Origin: Acidimicrobiia bacterium | GTDB lineage: Bacteria > Actinomycetota > Acidimicrobiia > Spongiisociales > ZC4RG35 | Direction of reading: 5' to 3' | Assembly: GCA_025929005.1 (NCBI GenBank) | Contig: JAICND010000092.1 | Coordinates: 1-6,369, forward strand | DNA length: 6,369 nucleotides | Shown here: piece after piece, positions 1-6,369 of the stretch | Position numbering within the stretch: position 1 is the first letter of the stretch | Layout of the letters: each line of letters opens with the position of its first letter | Program-made: the position numbers and the translations under genes | Notes under the pieces: generated by a model | What the model saw: the letters and a program-made list of their open reading frames with translations, nothing else | Databases searched by the model: none | Told to the model about the DNA's origin: nothing

Positions 1-438
<438 letters not shown>

Positions 439-445
439 ACGGCGG

Positions 446-790
446 TCAGTCGTCGGGTAGAACCCGGCTCAATACCGCGCTGACGACGGCGATTATCAAG
501 CCGCCCAAAACGGCCGACCAGAACCCGTCGACAGTGAGGTCATCCATCAGAGCGTCGGTCAGGAGCAGGAGGGCTGCGTTGATCACCAAGGCGAACAGGC
601 CGAGTGTGAGGATGAGCACAGGTAGCGACAGCAGCTTGAGAATTGGCTTGAGCACCGCATTGATCAACCCGAACACAAGGGCCACCAGCAGGATCGCCCA
701 AATGTTGCCGGAAAGTGTGATCCCGTCCAGAAGCTGGTCGGCTACCCAGAGAGCGGCAGCGTTGATGAGAACTCGGATTACAAATCGCAC
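446..790 (-). CDS. Small four-helix membrane protein, PF04020 / YvlD-type 'phage holin family' protein
   Basis: This is a 114-residue, very hydrophobic protein. Likely membrane segments lie at about residues 4-22, 29-48, 54-77 and 90-109. Short polar turns separate them, and the protein has a charged N-terminus (MRFVIR) and an acidic tail. The N-terminal pattern, the FGLINAVLKPILKLLSLPV stretch and the LGLFALVINAALL helix match the widespread PF04020 (COG1950) family, named for a resemblance to mycobacteriophage holins. Most members are chromosomal envelope proteins of unknown role, and I see no lysis genes or phage context here. The start is GTG at 788-790, supported by AGGA at 798-801. It begins 9 nt after the stop of the molybdenum-enzyme gene and is probably the last gene of that operon. 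Its stop faces the gap stop. Family assignment is firm; function is unknown. Confidence 0.9.
   Translation of the reverse strand: MRFVIRVLINAAALWVADQLLDGITLSGNIWAILLVALVFGLINAVLKPILKLLSLPVLILTLGLFALVINAALLLLTDALMDDLTVDGFWSAVLGGLIIAVVSAVLSRVLPDD
452..468 (+). terminator. Possible hairpin after gap (weak terminator candidate)
   Basis: GTCGGGT (452-458), loop AGA, ACCCGGC (462-468) can form a 7-bp stem with one G-U pair. It starts 14 nt after the gap stop. No T-run follows, so it is not a classical intrinsic terminator. The hairpin also lies inside the last codons of the convergent membrane-protein gene, so the inverted repeat could be incidental coding sequence. Confidence 0.25.
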
Positions 791-797
791 GTGGCGA

Positions 798-801
798 TCC
801 T
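798..801 (-). promoter_or_regulatory. Ribosome binding site of the membrane-protein gene
   Basis: On the - strand AGGA lies 7 nt before the GTG at 788-790. It overlaps the TAG stop (800-802) of the upstream coxL-like gene. This supports the GTG start and suggests coupled translation with the upstream gene. Confidence 0.6.
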
Positions 802-3064
802 AGGAGTCAACGCGGGCCAGGGCCCTCCATAACGTCTCGGGTGTGAGGGGAATTTGGAGGTCCTGGCGGCCAAGGGCATCACACACGGCGTTCACCACGG
901 CAGGCGTCGACCCCACTGCCCCGGCCTCTCCTATGCCCTTGGCGCCCAGTGCATTGGTGGGGGTGGCGGTCAGAGTCTCGGCTAGTTCGAACGACGGCAG
1001 CGTTGTCGCAGTTGGCACCAGATAGTCCACGAAAGTGGAGGTGAGCAAATTGCCGTTCTCGTCGTAGCGAATCGTCTCCCATAACGCCTGGGAAACCCCC
1101 TGAGCGAGCCCGCCATGGCGTTGGCCGTCAGCCAGCATGGGGTTGATAATCACTCCGGCATCGTCAACCGCCACCAGTCGATCGAGGCGCACGGCCCCGG
1201 TCTCTCGATCCACCTCAACGAGCGCCAGGTGAATGCCAAATGGAAAGTTGTAGCCGCCCGAGGGCAGCCGGATCTCGGCCTCCAGGCCCGGCTCCTCGCC
1301 TGGTGGAACTTTGGTTGTGAAAGCGAGGTCGACCACTCTTTGCCAATCGACCCCCATGTCTGTCCCTCGAACCCTGGCCCGACCGCCAACGAGTTCCACG
1401 TCGGCCGAGTCCACTTCCAGCATGTGCCCTGCCAGCCTTTGCACCTTTTCGGCCAAGCGGGAGGCGACCGCGAGCGCCGCGGCGCCGCCGTGAGCCACCG
1501 AGCGTGAGCCAGAAGTCCCGTAGCCGTAGGGGGCGGAGCCGGTGTCGCCCTGTTCGACTCTGATCTGCGCCAGGTTCAAGCCCAACCGGGCAGCCACGAT
1601 CTGAGCAAACGTGGTGCGATGACCCTGACCCTGATCCTGGGTTTCGACGAATACCGTCACGCTGCCATCCGGGCTCACCTGAATCCGGGCCGCCCCCCAG
1701 TCCTCGAAACCGCACACCTCGACATAGGAGCCGAGTCCAATGCCGACCAGTCGCCCCTGGGCTCGAGCTTCTATCTGTTGCTGGCGCAGACCCCCATATC
1801 CAGCGACCTCGAGCAGACAATCGAGGTTGGCCTCGTAGCGTCCTGAGTCGTAGGTGTATCCACCGGCACTCTTATAGGGAAACGATCCTTCCGGAACGAA
1901 GTTCAGACGTCTCACCTCGGCCGGGTCCACACCCATTTCGGATGCGAGGTGGTCGATGGCCCGTTCGATGGTCAGGGTCGCCTCGGGACGACCCGCCCCC
2001 CGGTAGATCCCGCGCGGGGTCCGGTTGGTCCAGACGCCCCGCATCCGCCAGGCATAATTGGCAATGTCGTAAGTCCCGGTCCCCATGCGCGGCGTGATGG
2101 GTTGAAACCCGTAGTAACGATGCCGGCAACCCAGGTCAATCAGCCAATCGAGGAATAGTCCTTGAATCTTCCCCGAGGCAGCGGCAACCAACCGGTACAT
2201 GCCCCGCATGGCACGTCCGTGGCCGACAGTGAGGAGATGCTCACGACGGGTTTCGGTCCACTTGACCGGACGACCAAGTCTGCGGGCAGCTTCGGCCGCG
2301 AGAACCTCTTCTTCCGCCAGGTCGAACTTTCCACCGAAGGCGCCGCCGATGAACGGGGCCGTCACCCGGACCTGATTGAGGGGCAGCGCAAAGGTGCGCG
2401 CGAACTCCTCCTGCATCAGGTGCGGTCCCTGGGTTGTCATATATACGTGGAGGGAACGGTCGCGCCACTCCGCCAGGGCAACCCTCCCTTCCATGGGAGC
2501 AGGCGACACTCGGGGGTGATCAACCACGCCACTGACCACGTAGGCGCCGGTCATGTCCCGGACAGCCTCAACATCGCCCTTCGACCGGTCGTAGGCCACA
2601 TTGCTCTTCTGCCCAGGATGAAGCGGAGTTGCCACCAGCGCCCGGTCGAGATCGGAGACAACCTCAAGTTGCTCGTAGTCGACTTCAACAAGCTCGGCCG
2701 CATCCCGGGCCTCGACGGCGGAGGCCGCCACCACGGCTGCCACGGCATCACCAGCCATGAGAACGGTGCCTTGCACCAAAGGAAAGCGCCGGGGAATGTT
2801 TCTTTCCTCATTCGGTACCGGTGGCATCTGAATGTGGGCGACGTCGGCTGCGGTCAGAACCAGCCACACGCCTGGTGCCGCCTGGGCGGCCGAGGAGTCC
2901 ACAGCCACAACACGGGCATGAGCCACGGGACTCCGCACCACGACTAGGTGGAGAGTTCCGGCCGGAGTCAAATCATCGGTGAACGTAGCCTCACCACGAA
3001 CAAGCGCGGGGTCCTCGGCGCGTTGCACGGGCGCGCCGACCAGAGAGGGAATGAGGGACTCCAT
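800..3064 (-). CDS. Molybdopterin-binding large subunit, xanthine dehydrogenase / CO dehydrogenase (CoxL) superfamily, form II-like
   Basis: This gene encodes a 754-residue large subunit of a molybdenum hydroxylase, close to the usual 760-810. The N-terminal domain has the family opening VGAPVQRAEDPALVRGEATFTDDL. Molybdenum-cofactor contacts include GGAFGGK (240-246), QDQGQGHRTTFAQ (about 477-489) and GTSGSRS (516-522). The presumed catalytic glutamate is E713 in KGIGEAGAVGS. The loop that carries the copper-ligating cysteine in true CO dehydrogenases (AYxCSFR) reads IYRGAGR at 353-359, as in form II / 'putative' CoxL proteins. The substrate is therefore unknown and could be an aldehyde, purine or N-heterocycle; CO oxidation is unlikely from this loop. 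ATG at 3062-3064 was chosen; GTG at 3065-3067 adds one residue. Neither has a strong Shine-Dalgarno sequence (the nearest is GGGA, 13-16 nt away). It lies 28-31 nt behind the receiver gene. The FAD and 2Fe-2S subunits are not in the window. The superfamily is certain; the reaction is not. Confidence 0.93.
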   Translation of the reverse strand: MESLIPSLVGAPVQRAEDPALVRGEATFTDDLTPAGTLHLVVVRSPVAHARVVAVDSSAAQAAPGVWLVLTAADVAHIQMPPVPNEERNIPRRFPLVQGTVLMAGDAVAAVVAASAVEARDAAELVEVDYEQLEVVSDLDRALVATPLHPGQKSNVAYDRSKGDVEAVRDMTGAYVVSGVVDHPRVSPAPMEGRVALAEWRDRSLHVYMTTQGPHLMQEEFARTFALPLNQVRVTAPFIGGAFGGKFDLAEEEVLAAEAARRLGRPVKWTETRREHLLTVGHGRAMRGMYRLVAAASGKIQGLFLDWLIDLGCRHRYYGFQPITPRMGTGTYDIANYAWRMRGVWTNRTPRGIYRGAGRPEATLTIERAIDHLASEMGVDPAEVRRLNFVPEGSFPYKSAGGYTYDSGRYEANLDCLLEVAGYGGLRQQQIEARAQGRLVGIGLGSYVEVCGFEDWGAARIQVSPDGSVTVFVETQDQGQGHRTTFAQIVAARLGLNLAQIRVEQGDTGSAPYGYGTSGSRSVAHGGAAALAVASRLAEKVQRLAGHMLEVDSADVELVGGRARVRGTDMGVDWQRVVDLAFTTKVPPGEEPGLEAEIRLPSGGYNFPFGIHLALVEVDRETGAVRLDRLVAVDDAGVIINPMLADGQRHGGLAQGVSQALWETIRYDENGNLLTSTFVDYLVPTATTLPSFELAETLTATPTNALGAKGIGEAGAVGSTPAVVNAVCDALGRQDLQIPLTPETLWRALARVDS

Positions 3065-3095
3065 CACGGAACGTTAGACGTCCCGACTCGATGGC

Positions 3096-3461
3096 TTACC
3101 GGAGAAGGTCGAGAACCGTCTCTCGGAAGTCGTTCGGTTGGAACGGTTTTGTGATGAATGCGTCCGCTCCGCCTTCGTCGGCTCTGCGGCGGGATTCCTC
3201 TTCTGCGTGAGCTGTGAGGACCACCACCGGAAGTTGTCGGGTGGACGGGTGGGACCTGATCTCGTCGAGGACTTGCCAGCCATCCATTCCGGGCAGGCCG
3301 ATATCGAGGACAACCAGATCGGGCGCCTCTGAATGGACGGCCTCCAATCCGCCGGGACCGTCCTCACGGGTGAGAATCTCGAGGTCGCCTGCCCGCAAGC
3401 AGACCTCGATCAGCCGGCGGATGACGGCGGAATCTTCTACGACAAGGATGCGATGACCCAC
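3096..3461 (-). CDS. Stand-alone receiver-domain response regulator (CheY-like)
   Basis: This is a 121-residue protein consisting of one receiver domain and no output domain. The acidic pocket is E9-D10. The phospho-acceptor is D53 in LVVLDIGLPGMDGW, the switch threonine is T83 in VVVLTAH, and the conserved lysine is K105 in ITKPFQP, so all catalytic residues are present and phosphorylation by a histidine kinase is expected. Proteins of this type act through protein-protein contacts or phosphorelays. No kinase or DNA-binding domain is encoded nearby in the window, so partner and target are unknown. The start is GTG at 3459-3461, preceded by GAGAGG. It sits 32 nt after the CoxE-type gene and 28-31 nt before the coxL-like gene, which suggests co-expression with molybdenum-enzyme functions. 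Confidence 0.94.
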   Translation of the reverse strand: MGHRILVVEDSAVIRRLIEVCLRAGDLEILTREDGPGGLEAVHSEAPDLVVLDIGLPGMDGWQVLDEIRSHPSTRQLPVVVLTAHAEEESRRRADEGGADAFITKPFQPNDFRETVLDLLR

Positions 3462-3468
3462 TTATCTG

Positions 3469-3474
3469 CCTCTC
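3469..3474 (-). promoter_or_regulatory. Ribosome binding site of the receiver-domain gene
   Basis: On the - strand GAGAGG is followed by a 7-nt spacer (CAGATAA) and then GTG at 3459-3461. This good Shine-Dalgarno match decides the GTG start. It lies in the 32-nt gap after the coxE-like stop, so this gene is translated independently rather than by stop/start overlap. Confidence 0.65.
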
Positions 3475-3493
3475 GGGGAAACCTGTGTTAATG

Positions 3494-4957
3494 CTATCGG
3501 CGCGTCCCCGTACCGAGTTGAGAGCTCCTTATCCGCCTCCCCGAGAGGTGCCCGGGCACCGTCAGATGCTCGACGAACTGTTCAAGTTGGCGGAGAGAAC
3601 GAACTTCATAGACCCCGTCACAAAACGGCTCGTATCGCCCCATCACCGAGTCGCCCGTATCCCAATAGGAGCGGGGCTCGGGGTTAAGCCAGTAGACCGC
3701 CCGGGCCTTCCTGGATATTTCTTCCAATAGCTGGGCGCGGGGCGGCCGGTAGTTGTTGCGGGCGTCGCCGGTGATGATCACGGTGGTCCGGGGAGTCACT
3801 TCGTTCCCATATCGTTCGACAAATCGAGCGAACGAGTTGCCGTAGTCCGAGTGACCGTCAAGCCAGACAGCTTCGGCTTCAGTGGCAATCCGCCCTAGGG
3901 CGTCTCCGAAATCGACCCCGGGGCCAAAGTGACGGGTCACCTCATCGACTGTGTCAATGAAGACGAAGGAACGCAACTTCGAGAAATGGGTCGCCATGGC
4001 ATAGGTGAACTGGAGGGTGAACCGGGCGAAGGTCGCCATGGAACCGGAGATATCGCAGAGAAGGAACACCTCCGGTCGATGGGGACGGGATTTCCTAAAC
4101 ACGGGGTCCATGGGGACTCCGCCCGTCGCCAGTGATCGGCGCATGGTTTTTCGAAAGTCGAGGCGACCCGCCCGCAGGAGCCTTCGACGTCTGGCCAGAC
4201 GAGCGGCGAGCTTGCGGGTAAGGGGTTCTATGACATCTTCGATCTGGGCGAGGTCGTTGCGGGTGGCATGCATGAGATCGAGGTCTTCTACCAGCGGTTG
4301 GCGGAGGGTGCGGGCGACCGACTGGCGGCCGCGATCCGCCACGAGGCGACGACGAATCTCGTCCTGGATCTCCTGACGAAGCCGGGCAATTTGTGCCTCG
4401 ACCTCTTCGCGGGCAAGACGGGCATCGAGGGCGTCGTCGGGATCGAGTCCAGCCATGGCATCGTCAAGGAGACGCTGCTGGAGGGCCTCCAGATCGATGC
4501 GTCGCATCGTTCGATAGAGGTAATAGGTGCCGCCGACCGGCCTGCCGGGTTCAATGCCGGCGAGTTCTTCCACTGCTCGCCGGGCGGCCGCTTGCAGTCC
4601 CCCAGGGTCGTTGCTCATTAGGGCCCGGTAGATAGCGTCGATGAGGTCGTCCAGGTCGGTCGCACCTGCAGCGGATCCCGCTGATTGGTCGTCCTGAGAT
4701 CCAGGACCTGGACCCGATTCGGGACCGGCATCATCAGGGGGACGGTGGTGGGCGAAAAAGACTTCAAAGGCGATGTCAAAGGCCTGATAGTGCCGCTCGT
4801 TCTTGACCAGGGTCGATCCAAGCGTCGCCTTTAGCGCTGAACGATCGGATAGATCGATGACTTGTACCGCTTCCATCGCATCGATCGATTCGACCATCGA
4901 AACGGGGATACCGGTCGCCCGTAGTTCCTGGATGAAGTCAGTGAGGAGTTGGATCAT
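3494..4957 (-). CDS. coxE: CoxE-type VWA-domain protein (molybdenum hydroxylase maturation partner)
   Basis: This 487-residue, apparently cytoplasmic protein has no signal peptide or membrane segment. The N-terminal part (1-73) is helical. It is followed by a Gly/Pro/Ser/Asp-rich linker (about 73-100) and a long charged helical region (about 105-285) with probable coiled coil around 155-215. The VWA fold starts near residue 295. Its metal-ion-dependent adhesion site is visible as DISGS (302-306), and a further aspartate lies in ITGDARNN (D398). The usual Thr-containing motif appears as DGHSDYGNS (368-375), with Ser in place of Thr. CoxE proteins work with a MoxR-type ATPase, and cox mutants lacking such genes make immature CO dehydrogenase. 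The ATG at 4955-4957 lies 9 nt after the CoxD-type stop with no clear Shine-Dalgarno, so translational coupling is likely. The family is clear; the client enzyme is inferred from context. Confidence 0.9.
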   Translation of the reverse strand: MIQLLTDFIQELRATGIPVSMVESIDAMEAVQVIDLSDRSALKATLGSTLVKNERHYQAFDIAFEVFFAHHRPPDDAGPESGPGPGSQDDQSAGSAAGATDLDDLIDAIYRALMSNDPGGLQAAARRAVEELAGIEPGRPVGGTYYLYRTMRRIDLEALQQRLLDDAMAGLDPDDALDARLAREEVEAQIARLRQEIQDEIRRRLVADRGRQSVARTLRQPLVEDLDLMHATRNDLAQIEDVIEPLTRKLAARLARRRRLLRAGRLDFRKTMRRSLATGGVPMDPVFRKSRPHRPEVFLLCDISGSMATFARFTLQFTYAMATHFSKLRSFVFIDTVDEVTRHFGPGVDFGDALGRIATEAEAVWLDGHSDYGNSFARFVERYGNEVTPRTTVIITGDARNNYRPPRAQLLEEISRKARAVYWLNPEPRSYWDTGDSVMGRYEPFCDGVYEVRSLRQLEQFVEHLTVPGHLSGRRIRSSQLGTGTRR

Positions 4958-4966
4958 GGGAAGGCG

Positions 4967-5821
4967 TCAGCCCACCGCAAGTTCTTTGGCTGCCTTTTCG
5001 ATGTCGGTCTGATACTTCAACAGCACGTGGAGTGTGTCACCTACGACCTGCTCGTCGATGTGTTCGACCGCCAGGGCCAGGAGGGTTCGGGCCCAATCGA
5101 TCGACTCCGAGACCGACGGCGCCTTCTTGAGATCCATCGCCCGGATAGAGCGGACAATACGGGCAATCTGCACCGCCAACTGCTCAGGCAACTCAGGGAC
5201 CCGGGCCAACAGGATTTCCTTCTCCCGCTCCGGTTCGGGGTAGTTGATGTGAAGGAACAGGCACCGGCGCTTGAGGGCCTCGGACAGCTCGCGGGTGTTG
5301 TTGGACGTAAGGATGACAATCGGTGTGGTGGCGGCGGTCACCGTTCCCAGTTCGGGAATCGAAACTTGGAAATCTGAGAGCACCTCCAAGAGCAGAGCCT
5401 CCGTCTCGATCTCCACCCGGTCGACTTCATCGACAAGGAGGACGACCGGAAGAGGCGACCGGATCGCTTCCAGCAAGGGTCGTGCCAGTAGGAATCCCTC
5501 GGCAAAGATGTCGTCTTCCAGCTCGTTCCAGTCGTGTCCAACATCGGCCTGTATGCGGAGGAGCTGCTTCTTGTAGTTCCATTCGTACAGTGCTTTGGCC
5601 TCGTCGAGACCCTCGTAGCACTGCAAGCGGATCAATCGGCGACCGGTGATGGCTGCTACGGCTTTGGCCAGCTCGGTCTTGCCGACTCCGGCCGGACCCT
5701 CGACCAGAATCGGCTTGGTCAGCCGGTCCGCCAGATAGACCACCTGGGAGGTCCGTTGGTCGGCCAGGTACTTCACCCCTTCCAGGGCCTCTTTGATGGC
5801 CTGGGGCGAGGACCCGATCAT
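4967..5821 (-). CDS. coxD: CoxD-type MoxR family AAA+ ATPase
   Basis: This is a 284-residue AAA+ ATPase. Walker A is GPAGVGKT (42-49), Walker B is VVLLVDEVD with D131-E132, the sensor-1 region is LTSNNTREL (171-179), arginine-finger candidates are R185-R186 in LKRRCLF, and a sensor-2-like SIDWAR lies at 240-245. The insert LIRLQCYEGLDEAKALYEWNYKKQLL, just after Walker A, is typical of CoxD-like members of the MoxR group. In Afipia (Oligotropha) carboxidovorans, CoxD is required for sulfur and copper insertion into the CO dehydrogenase active site; MoxR ATPases generally pair with VWA proteins, and one follows here after 9 nt. I chose the ATG at 5819-5821 because it forms an ATGA overlap with the ProA stop. 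A TTG at 5849-5851 would add 10 residues of poor character (GGPRPRSNQ) inside proA. The exact client is inferred. Confidence 0.92.
   Translation of the reverse strand: MIGSSPQAIKEALEGVKYLADQRTSQVVYLADRLTKPILVEGPAGVGKTELAKAVAAITGRRLIRLQCYEGLDEAKALYEWNYKKQLLRIQADVGHDWNELEDDIFAEGFLLARPLLEAIRSPLPVVLLVDEVDRVEIETEALLLEVLSDFQVSIPELGTVTAATTPIVILTSNNTRELSEALKRRCLFLHINYPEPEREKEILLARVPELPEQLAVQIARIVRSIRAMDLKKAPSVSESIDWARTLLALAVEHIDEQVVGDTLHVLLKYQTDIEKAAKELAVG
5818..5821 (-). promoter_or_regulatory. ATGA stop/start overlap coupling proA and coxD-like gene
   Basis: On the - strand the ATG of the ATPase gene (5819-5821) shares bases with the TGA stop of proA (5818-5820). AAGG lies about 9 nt before the ATG, inside the proA coding end. 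This is a classical translational-coupling junction and supports the shorter ATPase start. Confidence 0.7.
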
Positions 5822-6369
5822 CTGATTTGACCTTGGCCTCGGACCACCCAACGCTCGGTGGTGAGGGCCTCCAGACCCATCGGCCCGCGGACGTGCAGCT
5901 TCTGGGTGGAGATTCCGATCTCCCCTCCGAAGCCGAACTCCTCACCATCGGTGAAGCGGGTGGAAGCGTTGACCATGACCACAGCCGATTCGGTCCCGGC
6001 GACAAAAGCATCGGCCGTGGCGATGTCCCGGGTAACGATCGCCTCGGTATGGCCGGTGCCGTACCGCCGGATGTGGTGAATCGCGGCATCAGCGTCTTCG
6101 ACCACCCTGACCGCCATGATCAGGTCCAGGTATTCGGTTGCCCAGTCTTCAGGGGTAACCGGGCCGATCTCCTCGACGATCGTCCTGGATTGACCGTCGC
6201 CGCGGAGTTCCACCCCCGCCGCGGTCAGCATCTTGGCCACGCGCGGAAGGAACTCTTCGGCGACATCGCGGTGGATGAGAAGCTTCTCGGCGGCGTTGCA
6301 GACACCGGGGCGGCTTGTCTTGGAGTTAAAGACGATGTCGGCGGCCATATCGAGATCGGCGGCAGCGTC
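5818..6369 (-). CDS. proA: Glutamate-5-semialdehyde dehydrogenase (gamma-glutamyl phosphate reductase), C-terminal part, 5' truncated
   Basis: ProA reduces gamma-glutamyl phosphate to glutamate-5-semialdehyde with NADPH, the second step of proline synthesis from glutamate, in the cytoplasm. The frame is open to the right edge, so the ATG at 6346-6348 is internal; 183 residues are visible of a usual ~415-420. The catalytic cysteine lies in SRPGVCNAAEKLLIH (codon 6298-6300). The downstream signatures are also present: EDWATEYLDLIMAVRVV, DADAAIHHIRRYGTGHTEAIVT, VMVNASTRFTDGEEFGFGGEIGISTQKLHVRGPMGLEALTTERWV. Together these are diagnostic for ProA rather than other aldehyde dehydrogenases. The protein ends at the TGA that overlaps the CoxD-type start. 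Bacterial proA often follows proB, which would lie outside the window. Identification is secure. Confidence 0.97.
   Translation of the reverse strand, partial: DAAADLDMAADIVFNSKTSRPGVCNAAEKLLIHRDVAEEFLPRVAKMLTAAGVELRGDGQSRTIVEEIGPVTPEDWATEYLDLIMAVRVVEDADAAIHHIRRYGTGHTEAIVTRDIATADAFVAGTESAVVMVNASTRFTDGEEFGFGGEIGISTQKLHVRGPMGLEALTTERWVVRGQGQIR

Noticed and set aside
446..790. Prophage remnant suggested by the 'holin' family name
   Set aside because: No endolysin, integrase, tail or other phage gene is near. The family is widespread in bacterial chromosomes, and the gene fits in a metabolic operon.
1215..1820. 201-residue open frame on the - strand inside the coxL-like gene
   Set aside because: It is an out-of-frame Arg/Gly-rich shadow. 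The correct frame carries conserved molybdenum-cofactor motifs across the same bases.
2162..2947. 261-residue open frame on the + strand
   Set aside because: It lies wholly antisense to the coxL-like gene. Its translation shows no recognisable domain, and long antisense frames are expected in G+C-rich coding DNA.
800..3064. Calling the large subunit true CO dehydrogenase (coxL form I)
   Set aside because: The active-site loop is IYRGAGR, without the cysteine of the AYxCSFR loop that ligates copper in characterised CO dehydrogenases.
3462..3493. Promoter for the receiver gene (TTAACA-like -35 with CAGATA as -10)
   Set aside because: The supposed -10 would lie directly beside the GTG start and overlap the spacer after a good Shine-Dalgarno, leaving no room for a leader that includes that site.
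5427..6089. 220-residue open frame on the - strand spanning the proA/ATPase junction
   Set aside because: It is in a different frame from two well-supported genes. Its composition is rich in Arg, Pro, Ser and Gly with no motifs, typical of a frame shadow.

Overview
This 6.4 kb window is G+C-rich, gene-dense bacterial DNA and appears to be chromosomal. It carries the 3' end of a glycolytic gene on the + strand. A run of six co-oriented genes on the - strand points towards it. High G+C, GTG starts and the protein sequences of the GAPDH and ProA fragments suggest a high-GC actinobacterium, possibly of the Acidimicrobiia. The lineage is an impression from sequence style, not a measured result.

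Layout, left to right: (1) the C-terminal part of a type I glyceraldehyde-3-phosphate dehydrogenase (+, cut at the left edge); (2) a small four-helix membrane protein of the PF04020/YvlD 'phage holin 4' family (-); (3) a molybdopterin-binding large subunit of the xanthine dehydrogenase / aerobic CO dehydrogenase superfamily with a form II-type active-site loop (-); (4) a stand-alone receiver-domain response regulator (-); (5) a CoxE-type VWA-domain protein (-); (6) a CoxD-type MoxR AAA+ ATPase (-); (7) the C-terminal part of ProA, glutamate-5-semialdehyde dehydrogenase (-, cut at the right edge).

Transcription of the - strand set runs proA, coxD-like, coxE-like, receiver, coxL-like, membrane protein. 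Gaps are -4, 9, 32, 28-31 and 9 nt, so one polycistronic message is likely. The first junction is an ATGA stop/start overlap. CoxD/CoxE-type ATPase-VWA pairs mature molybdenum hydroxylases, and the large subunit three genes on is the obvious client. The medium (FAD) and small (2Fe-2S) subunits normally needed by such an enzyme are absent from the window. A response regulator sits where they might be expected, and proline biosynthesis is coupled to the front. This arrangement is the most interesting feature of the window.

There are no gene-free stretches longer than about 40 nt. I saw no tRNA, rRNA, CRISPR array, insertion sequence or integrase.
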